DNA from: JBCBKZ01 sp039026975
Lineage (GTDB): Bacteria > Bacteroidota > Bacteroidia > J057
Assembly (NCBI GenBank): GCA_039026975.1
Contig: JBCCLI010000313.1
Location: 1 to 7,974 of the forward strand
Direction: 5' to 3'
DNA length: 7,974 bases
This document shows, piece by piece, positions 1 through 5,870 of this stretch. The position numbers and the translations under genes were made by a program. Positions within the stretch are counted from its first letter, which is position 1, and every line of letters starts with the position of its first letter. Below the pieces are notes generated by a model. That model was not told the origin of the DNA. It searched no databases and worked only from the letters and a program-made list of their open reading frames with translations.

Positions 1-186
1 ATTACAATATTAATATTAATTATATTTCCGAACTACTTCTAATTACATAGGAGGTCCAACTTCCTACCCGTTTGGAAAAGAAAGATCTCAGCAAGGAAGG
101 GGAGAAATATTTCTAATTTTATGAGCAAATCATAATTCTTTCTAACTTAGTTAGCTATAATTATCAGCATTACTAATATTTTCATC
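1..186. other. AT-rich intergenic region upstream of priA
   Basis: No credible ORF is seen on either strand. The region holds two overlapping AT-only palindromes at 6-20 (AATATTAATATT at 6-17 and ATTAATATTAAT at 9-20) and a perfect 12-bp palindrome AGAAATATTTCT at 103-114. TAATTTTA at 114-121 resembles the Bacteroidota -7 element TAnnTTTG except for its last base, but there is no TTTG at the expected -33 spacing, so no promoter is called. An in-frame stop (TAG, 148-150) lies upstream of the priA start and limits how far that gene can extend. Confidence 0.6.
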
Positions 187-2646
187 TTGCACAAAATAGC
201 TGAAGTCATACTCCCTCTCCCTGTAAAATCAAACTTTCACTATAGCCTTTCAGAAGAACAAGCTGAGGTAGCCATGATGGGGCAGCGGGTACTCGTACAT
301 TTTGGCAAGAGAAAAATCTACACAGGCCTGATCAAAAATATCTTTGATTCAGAAGATCATAACACCTTTGATAAACTCAAGCCTGTAGAAGAAATTCTGG
401 ATACAACCTCTATTCTGTTCGCCCCCCAGCTAGCCTTATTTGAATGGATTTCTTATTACTACTCTTGTACGGAAGGGGATGTGCTAAAAGCCTCTCTACC
501 CGCAGGCCTTAAACCTGAGGGTTCCTTACGAATAGAAATGCAACCCGGCCTGATGTGGGAAAATATGGACTTGCCTAATAAGGAATACCTATTACTGGAG
601 CAGCTGCAGGTCCAACCCGTCCTGAGTTTTCAGGAGACCGCTTCCCTCTGGGATGTGGCCAATCCTTATCCCAGGCTTAGGAATATGGAAAGTAGAGGCT
701 TGGTCATCCTTTATGAAGAAGCAGAACAGCGATATAAGCCTAAGTTTAAAAGTTACTTACGCCTTCACCCTACCTACACTTCAGATGAAAAGCTGAAAGA
801 AGCCTTTGATTCATTCACGGCCAGGCAGGTATCCCAGGAGAATCTTTTCACCAAAATAGTCTCTGCTTTTTACCAGGAAAAAGCCGTTCCTAAGTCTGAG
901 ACTCTAAAAGCGCTATCCATAGGTCCTTATGTGGTTAAGGCTCTTATAAAAGCGGGATTCATTATAGAAGAAAAGGTGCAGGTGGACCGTCTGGACTTTT
1001 ATGGCTATGAGCCTAAAAAGAAAGAGATAGTCCTTACAGAAAGACAGGAACATGTGCTTACAAAAATCCGAGCCCTAAAGCATGGGCAGGATGCACCTAC
1101 CATTCTTCTCCATGGTGTTACAGGTAGTGGAAAAACGCATATTTATATAGAGCTCATTAAAGATGTGCTAAATGAAGGGAAACAGGTACTCTATCTTCTG
1201 CCGGAAATTACCCTAACTAAGCAAATTATAGATAGGGTTAAAAGTGCACTAGGGAAGACCGTGGGGGTGTATCACAGTAAGTTTAATGATAATGAGCGGG
1301 TTGAAATCTGGCAGAAAGTACAAACCCGGAAATTTGATGTCATTATTGGCGTCAGGTCTTCCATTTTCCTGCCTTTTTCTGATTTGGGCTTAATCGTAGT
1401 AGATGAAGAACACGACAGCTCTTACAAACAGCAAGATCCAGCCCCGAGATACAATGCCAGAGATGTAGCTGTCTATTATGGAAAGCAGGAAAATATTCCT
1501 GTACTCCTAGGTTCTGCCACCCCTTCTTTTGAGAGTTACCACAATGCTATCCAAGGTAAGTATTACCTGACAGAGCTTCCTACCCGGGCCGTAGCTAGAG
1601 AAATGCCGGAACTAGAAATTGTGGATATGCGCATCCAGCGTAAAAAAAAGCTGAATAAGGGCATACTTTCCCGACCTCTCTATGAAGGCATAGCAGCTTC
1701 TTTAGAAAGGAAAGAACAGATCATTCTTTTTCAAAACAGAAGAGGCTATTCTCCCTATCTAATATGTGAAAACTGCGGACATGTCCCTCAGTGCATCAAT
1801 TGTGATATTAGCCTCACCTACCATAAGGAAAAAAATCATATGCGATGCCACTACTGTGGATATACTAATTTCACTGTAGATAAATGTGAGAATTGTCATC
1901 ACTATGCACTAAAACGAGCAGGAACAGGTACAGAAAAAATTGCGGAAGAAGTAATCCACCATTTCCCGGATTATCAGGTAGAGAGAATGGACTTAGATAC
2001 CACTCGGACCAAGTTTGGTTACCAGCAGATCATTCAGCGTTTTGAGAACCAACAGATTCATATTTTGGTAGGAACCCAGATGGTCTCTAAAGGACTAGAT
2101 ATAGAAAACGTTACCCTGGTAGGTGTCATTAATGCGGATAACCTTCTAAGTTTTCCGGATTTCAGGGCCCATGAGCATGCATACCAGCTCATGAAACAAG
2201 TGAGTGGCAGGGCAGGTAGGAGCCACAAAAAAGGAAGGGTAATTATACAGACCATGACGCCTGATAATGCAGTCTTGCAAGCCCTAAATAAACCTTTCAA
2301 GCATTTTTACTATCCTGAACTACATCTCAGGCAGCAGCTAAATTATCCTCCATATAAAAGAATTATCAGGATAGAAATCAGGCATAAAGACAGAAGATAC
2401 CTGGAAAGTGAAAGCATAAGGCTCCAGAAACTACTCCTCCCCCATTTTAGTAATCAACTGCTGGGGCCTGATTACGCTTTAATAGCTAGGCTCAGGAATA
2501 TGTATAGAATGCAGTACCTCCTTAAGCTATCTAAAAACTTTTCTGTCAAGATGGTACGGGAGATCCTATATAATGCCATAGACAAGTATTATCAGGTAGC
2601 CCCCAAAAAGACGATGCGAATCATGATAGATGTAGACCCCATGTAG
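187..2646 (+). CDS. priA: PriA, primosomal replication-restart DNA helicase (N')
   Basis: PriA is a cytoplasmic superfamily 2 3'-to-5' helicase that recognises stalled or collapsed forks and starts reloading of the replicative helicase. At 819 aa it is full length. In order: an N-terminal 3'-DNA-binding domain (about 1-105, with the typical AEVILPLP opening); a winged-helix region (about 115-190); a first RecA-like domain with Walker A GVTGSGKT (310-317), DEEH box (406-409) and GSATPS (442-447); an eight-cysteine zinc-binding insertion (C527, C530, C536, C539, C554, C557, C567, C570); a second RecA-like domain with GTQMVSKGLD (629-638) and the VSGRAGR motif VI (672-678); then the C-terminal domain. 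All helicase and zinc residues are present. The start is TTG: no ATG or GTG lies between the upstream in-frame stop at 148-150 and the conserved N-terminus, and no Shine-Dalgarno sequence is seen. An A8 run at 1642-1649 lies inside the gene but the frame stays intact. Confidence 0.98.
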   Translation: MHKIAEVILPLPVKSNFHYSLSEEQAEVAMMGQRVLVHFGKRKIYTGLIKNIFDSEDHNTFDKLKPVEEILDTTSILFAPQLALFEWISYYYSCTEGDVLKASLPAGLKPEGSLRIEMQPGLMWENMDLPNKEYLLLEQLQVQPVLSFQETASLWDVANPYPRLRNMESRGLVILYEEAEQRYKPKFKSYLRLHPTYTSDEKLKEAFDSFTARQVSQENLFTKIVSAFYQEKAVPKSETLKALSIGPYVVKALIKAGFIIEEKVQVDRLDFYGYEPKKKEIVLTERQEHVLTKIRALKHGQDAPTILLHGVTGSGKTHIYIELIKDVLNEGKQVLYLLPEITLTKQIIDRVKSALGKTVGVYHSKFNDNERVEIWQKVQTRKFDVIIGVRSSIFLPFSDLGLIVVDEEHDSSYKQQDPAPRYNARDVAVYYGKQENIPVLLGSATPSFESYHNAIQGKYYLTELPTRAVAREMPELEIVDMRIQRKKKLNKGILSRPLYEGIAASLERKEQIILFQNRRGYSPYLICENCGHVPQCINCDISLTYHKEKNHMRCHYCGYTNFTVDKCENCHHYALKRAGTGTEKIAEEVIHHFPDYQVERMDLDTTRTKFGYQQIIQRFENQQIHILVGTQMVSKGLDIENVTLVGVINADNLLSFPDFRAHEHAYQLMKQVSGRAGRSHKKGRVIIQTMTPDNAVLQALNKPFKHFYYPELHLRQQLNYPPYKRIIRIEIRHKDRRYLESESIRLQKLLLPHFSNQLLGPDYALIARLRNMYRMQYLLKLSKNFSVKMVREILYNAIDKYYQVAPKKTMRIMIDVDPM

Positions 2647-2648
2647 GC

Positions 2649-3830
2649 TTACTTTCCCTCATAATAGTCTCCCTTATTCAACTTCATTAGGCCCGTAAAT
2701 CCACGAGAAATAGGTAATCCAGGAAACAGCCAGTTTCTGAAAACCCAGGCCAGCGGACTTTTAGCATACATCACGGGTCCTCTGCTGAGAGCAGCTTTTT
2801 GAAACCCTTTTACTCTGCTCACTCTTTTCCGTTCAAACTGTCTGAACGCTCTTTTCAGGTTTCCTTCTTCTGCCAAAAGCCTGGCTAATAGTATGGCACT
2901 CTCTACAGAGAGATCTGCTCCCACATGCCAATGTGGGGTAATAGGATGGATAGCATCTCCTGTCAATACTACTCTCTCATTATACCATTTTTTAGGAATT
3001 TTTTGGTTAATGACAGGATAGGGATGCCATGCGGAAGGATCTATATTATCCATGAGAATCTCCACTGGTGCTGGCCATTTCTTAAAGGCTTTTTTGAAAG
3101 TATCTCTTCTCACACTTTCTGGTAAGGGGATATTACCTTCCAGGCTGATTTCACATACCCATGCTTGCTCTTTCAAGTGGGAAAGGAAAAAGCCTTTACC
3201 CGGACCTATAATTTCCTGGCTTTCTCCTTTAGGTAATTCTGCCAGGTTGCCAGATTGGGCTTCAGACACAATAGCCTGATATCTGATTCTCTTTATGGCT
3301 TTTCTTTGTTGCTCGCCCATGAGTTGTAAGTGGACCCTAGAATTAGCGCCATCAGCACCTATGAGGACACTTCCCTGCTCAGTTTCTCCCCCTGCAAAAT
3401 GGGCTTCTAGCTGTTTATCTCTGGCGGTGAAAGAGATAAACTCTTTTCCAAGGTGTATGTATTCGTCAGGAATGAGAGACATAAATTCAGCCAGATAAGC
3501 TTCTTGAGAAACACTTACAGGCAGGAATGAGGTATCCTGCTTTACTTCTTCAAAGGATTTTTCTCCTAAGACTCTACCACTTTTCCATCTAAGCTTATAG
3601 GTATTCCAGGGACCGCCAGCCAGGTATACTCTTTCTGCTAGTTGGAGGCTTTTGAGGCTATTCATGGCATTAGCACCTAGATGAAGTACCCCTCCCCCCT
3701 TAGCTGTTTGGGCCTGTTTCTCATATAAATGGACTTCCTGAAATCCGTAATGCCTAAGCGCTACTGCTGTAGTGATTCCACTCAGAGAGGCACCAATAAT
3801 CAGAATGGGATCATCTTTTCCGATTTTCAT
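2649..3830 (-). CDS. Class A FAD-dependent monooxygenase-like protein
   Basis: A 393-aa flavoprotein of the UbiH/PHBH/TetX-like group, which uses NAD(P)H and oxygen to hydroxylate or otherwise oxidise small, often aromatic, molecules. An N-terminal Rossmann fold has a dinucleotide motif GASLSG (13-18) and an acidic E37 at the end of the second strand for the FAD ribose. The middle DG motif is GADGANSRV (158-166, D160-G161). The GD motif is at G291-D292, followed by AIHPITP. After it, the usual GQGAN.A.ED segment is replaced by a variant with H300, W301, H302, V303, G304 and D306, with only E310 kept. The first Gly motif also departs from the usual GxGxxG. The length is normal. There is no signal peptide, so it is probably cytoplasmic. 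It starts at ATG without a Shine-Dalgarno sequence and converges on priA, with 2 bp between the stops. The substrate cannot be told from sequence or neighbours. The flavoprotein assignment is secure; catalytic activity is inferred. Confidence 0.93.
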   Translation of the reverse strand: MKIGKDDPILIIGASLSGITTAVALRHYGFQEVHLYEKQAQTAKGGGVLHLGANAMNSLKSLQLAERVYLAGGPWNTYKLRWKSGRVLGEKSFEEVKQDTSFLPVSVSQEAYLAEFMSLIPDEYIHLGKEFISFTARDKQLEAHFAGGETEQGSVLIGADGANSRVHLQLMGEQQRKAIKRIRYQAIVSEAQSGNLAELPKGESQEIIGPGKGFFLSHLKEQAWVCEISLEGNIPLPESVRRDTFKKAFKKWPAPVEILMDNIDPSAWHPYPVINQKIPKKWYNERVVLTGDAIHPITPHWHVGADLSVESAILLARLLAEEGNLKRAFRQFERKRVSRVKGFQKAALSRGPVMYAKSPLAWVFRNWLFPGLPISRGFTGLMKLNKGDYYEGK

Positions 3831-3884
3831 GCTGATGGGTAGTTGAGATTAGAGGGGTAATATATTTAAAGATCCCTAGATTTT

Positions 3885-3898
3885 CACCCATGTGGGTG
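3885..3898. promoter_or_regulatory. Inverted repeat, possible operator
   Basis: CACCCA-TG-TGGGTG is a perfect 6-bp inverted repeat with a 2-bp centre, 55 bp upstream of the monooxygenase ATG on the other strand. Its position suits an operator for a dimeric regulator. It has no T-run, so it is not a terminator. No regulator gene is adjacent, and a chance occurrence is possible. Confidence 0.3.
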
Positions 3899-3901
3899 GT
3901 T

Positions 3902-3938
3902 AACGCTTTCAGGCAGATTATTCCTCAAAACGCTTTCA
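3902..3938. repeat. Two direct copies of AACGCTTTCA, 27 bp apart
   Basis: Identical 10-bp copies lie at 3902-3911 and 3929-3938, in the same orientation and 27 bp from start to start, next to the inverted repeat at 3885-3898. That spacing is between two and three helical turns. They could be paired protein-binding sites, but nothing shows what would bind. Confidence 0.3.
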
Positions 3939-3947
3939 CTGCTGTCC

Positions 3948-4061
3948 ATGAAGAAAAGCCTACTATCCTTACATAACTCTGATGACAAAAAGGAAATAGC
4001 TATGCTGAAACAAGATATTCCACATCTACGTAACATCATATACCTAAACACACGCACATAA
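3948..4061 (+). CDS. Doubtful 37-codon ORF upstream of the secreted protein gene
   Basis: An ATG at 3948 opens a lysine-rich peptide beginning MKKSLLSLHNSDDKKE and ends at TAA 4059-4061, 8 bp before the ATG of the next gene. It has no hydrophobic segment, no recognisable motif and no Shine-Dalgarno sequence. The close spacing to the next start would suit a short leader or first gene of a pair. An ORF this short is easily produced by chance in AT-rich DNA, so it is more likely not a gene. Confidence 0.15.
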   Translation: MKKSLLSLHNSDDKKEIAMLKQDIPHLRNIIYLNTRT

Positions 4062-4069
4062 AGCTATCT

Positions 4070-4498
4070 ATGGAAACGTATCGAAGGTACTTTGTTTTCA
4101 TCTTTTGTATTATCTTATCACTATCACTTTTCTCCCAAACTTCTTTTTGTATTAGCGGAAGGGTTAATGACGCTGATTCCCAACAAATCCTATCCAAGGT
4201 ACGCGTTACCATCTGGGAACTTCAGTTAGGCACATATACTGATGATGAGGGAAAATTTACCCTGGATCTACCAGCCGGAGAATATACTTTTGGGTTTACC
4301 CATAACGCTTACAAAAAACAATTTCTCAAGGTAAACGTGGCTTCAGACGCTTTTATCCCTATTACGCTTTACCCCAAAAAAGCAGCTAGTTCATTTAGTT
4401 TATTCCAATCTGGGACAGCTACACAATCATCCGTTTCTGCTCCTGTAAGACTCATTAATGACCTTGGAGAGATTTTTTTTCACAAAATATGGAACTAG
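4070..4498 (+). CDS. Small secreted protein with carboxypeptidase regulatory-like domain
   Basis: A 142-aa protein. Residues 1-6 carry two arginines, followed by a hydrophobic core (7-21) and a likely signal peptidase I site around residues 22-27. C27 is not in a good lipobox, so a lipoprotein is unlikely. Residues about 28-103 match the CarboxypepD_reg-like/transthyretin-like beta-sandwich seen at the N-termini of TonB-dependent receptors and in many exported Bacteroidota proteins: the ISGRV start, the TYTDDEGKFTLDLPAGEY core and the ITLYPK end. A Ser/Thr-rich tail follows (about 104-125). No TonB plug, barrel or type IX sorting domain follows, so the domain stands alone; its partner and exact role are unknown. 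It probably acts in the periplasm or at the cell surface. The gene is followed by an intrinsic terminator, suggesting a short unit. The frame after a T8 run (4473-4480) is uncertain: one T fewer gives a 164-aa protein ending just before the terminator. Confidence 0.85.
   Translation: METYRRYFVFIFCIILSLSLFSQTSFCISGRVNDADSQQILSKVRVTIWELQLGTYTDDEGKFTLDLPAGEYTFGFTHNAYKKQFLKVNVASDAFIPITLYPKKAASSFSLFQSGTATQSSVSAPVRLINDLGEIFFHKIWN
4473..4480 (+). repeat. T8 homopolymer near the 3' end of the secreted protein gene
   Basis: Eight consecutive T residues encode the end of I135, F136 and F137. As written, the reading frame stops 18 bases later at 4496-4498. A 7-T version would stay open to TGA at 4563-4565 (164 aa), and a 9-T version would end near 4515. 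Such runs are prone to sequencing error, slipped-strand mutation and polymerase slippage. Confidence 0.6.
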
Positions 4499-4566
4499 CA
4501 TACCTAAACGGATAGTTTCGACGTTATCTAATCACGAGTTTAAGTTTAATAAGCCAACTTCATGAG

Positions 4567-4601
4567 TTAGCCTGTCTGTTTCAGACGGGCTGATTTTTTT
4601 T
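4567..4601 (+). terminator. Rho-independent terminator after the secreted protein gene
   Basis: The core stem is AGCCTGTCTG (4569-4578) paired with CAGACGGGCT (4582-4591) around a TTT loop. It has one G-T wobble and can extend by two weaker pairs to 4567-4593. Eight T residues follow at 4594-4601. The T-run is on the plus-strand side only, so it ends plus-strand transcription from the small secreted protein gene and insulates rsgA. Confidence 0.88.
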
Positions 4602-4748
4602 GACTACCTTATGTAAGGAAAGTCCCAGTCCCTCCCCACTCCTCTTTTACAGTTGATTTTAAGCCCCAGACTTTGCTACTTAGATAAGCTGTATGAAACA
4701 GTAGATCTAGGTGTAAAGATGTGCTTCATTCAAGTAAACTAACTTCTT
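4602..4748. other. Leader region of rsgA
   Basis: The terminator upstream means rsgA must have its own promoter in these 147 bases. A TTTG occurs at 4672-4675, but no TAnnTTTG follows at the usual spacing, so no promoter position is given. No ORF, strong hairpin or Shine-Dalgarno sequence was seen. An in-frame stop at 4740-4742 fixes the upstream limit for the rsgA start. Confidence 0.5.
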
Positions 4749-5696
4749 TTGGCATTTGAACAGAATGGTATTGTGGTCAGAAGTACTGGTTCCAGAAGCT
4801 GGGTGCTAAATAGGTCGGGAGACCAGATAGAATGTGTGGTAAGAGGAAAATTTAGGATTGCAGGGCTGAATACGACTAACCCCGTAGCTGTGGGAGACCA
4901 GGTTACTTTCCAAAAAAAAGGAGAGGAGATAGGGATTATCACTGATATTTCTGACAGAAGAAACTACATCTTGAGAAAAGCCATAGCTCAAGGTAGGAAA
5001 GTTCATATTCTAGCAGCTAATATGGATCAGGCCGTCCTGGTCTTTACTTATAAAGAACCTCAAACCTCATTGGGATTTGCAGATAGATTTATTACCACAG
5101 CCTTGGCCTATCATATTCCCGTAGTAGTTATTATTAATAAAATGGACCTGTTAGATACGGAAGAAGAGCAACAGGAGGTAGCTAGTATCATTTCCTTATA
5201 CAAGAATTTGGGGTTGGGCGTACTTAGCTTGAGTGCCCTTCAGGTAGAATTTACTGAGCAGGTGAGGGAGATTTTTCAGCATAAGACCAGCTTTTTAGGG
5301 GGACATTCTGGTGCGGGAAAAACTAGCCTACTCAATCTTATAGATCCCAGTCTGGATTTAAAAACAAGAGAAATATCTACTTATTCCGGAAAAGGAAAAC
5401 ATACGACTACCTTTGCCCAGATGTTCCCTCTAACAGGTGGAGGGTTCATTATAGACTCACCTGGGATTAAAGAATTTGGCCTAGTAAACTTTCAGGCAAA
5501 GGAGTTAGCCCACTTTTTTCCAGAGATGAATGCCAGGATGGCAGACTGTAGATTTACTGACTGCTTACACCTGAAGGAACCAGGTTGTGCAGTAAAGAAC
5601 GCATTAGCAGATGGAGAAATAGCCCAATCCAGATATAAAAGCTACCTAAGTATGCTTACAGATATTAGGGAGAATTCTCCTTATAACCATAGCTAG
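4749..5696 (+). CDS. rsgA: RsgA, small ribosomal subunit assembly GTPase
   Basis: RsgA is a cytoplasmic, circularly permuted GTPase that checks late 30S subunit maturation, with GTP hydrolysis stimulated by the 30S subunit. The 315 aa length is normal. An N-terminal OB-fold (about 1-70) is followed by the permuted G domain in the diagnostic order: G4 NKMD (130-133), G5 SA (162-163), G1/P-loop GHSGAGKTS (185-193), G2 threonines in GKHTTT (216-221) and G3 DSPG (236-239). The C-terminal zinc site is C267, C272, H274 and C280. All key residues are present. The start is TTG: a stop at 4740-4742 lies only 6 bp upstream, no ATG is available in frame, and the next GTG would cut into the OB-fold. It lies between a terminator upstream and a 174-bp gap downstream, so it is probably transcribed alone. 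An A8 run (4912-4919) occurs inside an intact frame. Confidence 0.98.
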   Translation: MAFEQNGIVVRSTGSRSWVLNRSGDQIECVVRGKFRIAGLNTTNPVAVGDQVTFQKKGEEIGIITDISDRRNYILRKAIAQGRKVHILAANMDQAVLVFTYKEPQTSLGFADRFITTALAYHIPVVVIINKMDLLDTEEEQQEVASIISLYKNLGLGVLSLSALQVEFTEQVREIFQHKTSFLGGHSGAGKTSLLNLIDPSLDLKTREISTYSGKGKHTTTFAQMFPLTGGGFIIDSPGIKEFGLVNFQAKELAHFFPEMNARMADCRFTDCLHLKEPGCAVKNALADGEIAQSRYKSYLSMLTDIRENSPYNHS

Positions 5697-5870
5697 GTGA
5701 GGGCCATTACAGATATGAAATCAAATTATTTTTAAATCTGAAAATTAATCCCTCTATAATAAAAATAGAAGAGAACCCCTTGGCGTTATAGGTAAGTAAT
5801 CGGTTGGAAGAACCTCCTTGCTTGATGCGATCATTCTTTTTTTGTTCATCTACTCATACCATCGCAGCGC
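5697..5870. other. Intergenic region between rsgA and the SGNH hydrolase gene
   Basis: These 174 bp presumably carry the end of the rsgA transcript and the promoter of the next unit. No strong terminator is visible. A 4-bp hairpin (TGAT-GCG-ATCA, 5823-5833) followed by a T-rich run is too weak to call. TATAAT at 5755-5760 has no matching -35 box and is not the usual promoter type in this phylum. No credible ORF is present. Confidence 0.5.

Larger units (their letters stand above)
3831..4069. other. Divergent intergenic region with candidate control sites
   Basis: This 239-bp gap separates the minus-strand monooxygenase from the plus-strand secreted protein, so it should hold promoters for both. 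It contains an inverted repeat at 3885-3898, two copies of AACGCTTTCA at 3902-3911 and 3929-3938, and an unrecognised 37-codon ORF at 3948-4061. I found no convincing TTTG / TAnnTTTG promoter pair on either strand. Confidence 0.6.

Noticed and set aside
2058..2300. Minus-strand ORF inside priA
   Set aside because: It lies opposite conserved helicase motifs of PriA, has no recognisable domain, and is a shadow of the real frame.
2925..3498. Three plus-strand ORFs opposite the monooxygenase
   Set aside because: They overlap one another and a well-supported flavoprotein gene, and their translations have no family features.
4136..4152. Lipoprotein signal at C27 of the small secreted protein
   Set aside because: The residues before the cysteine (Thr-Ser-Phe) do not fit a lipobox; ordinary signal peptidase I cleavage is more likely.
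4040..4509. ATACCTAAAC at 4040-4049 and 4500-4509 flanking the small secreted protein gene as a possible target-site duplication
   Set aside because: There is no transposase or terminal inverted repeat, and 10-bp matches are expected by chance several times in a window of this size.
4739..5006. Two minus-strand ORFs over the start of rsgA
   Set aside because: They lie opposite the conserved OB-fold coding region and overlap each other.
5755..5760. TATAAT as a -10 box for the SGNH hydrolase gene
   Set aside because: No -35 partner is present, and Bacteroidota use a different -7/-33 promoter consensus.
5823..5844. TGAT-GCG-ATCA hairpin plus T-run as a terminator for rsgA
   Set aside because: The stem is only 4 bp and AT-rich, and the T-run is interrupted; it is too weak to call.
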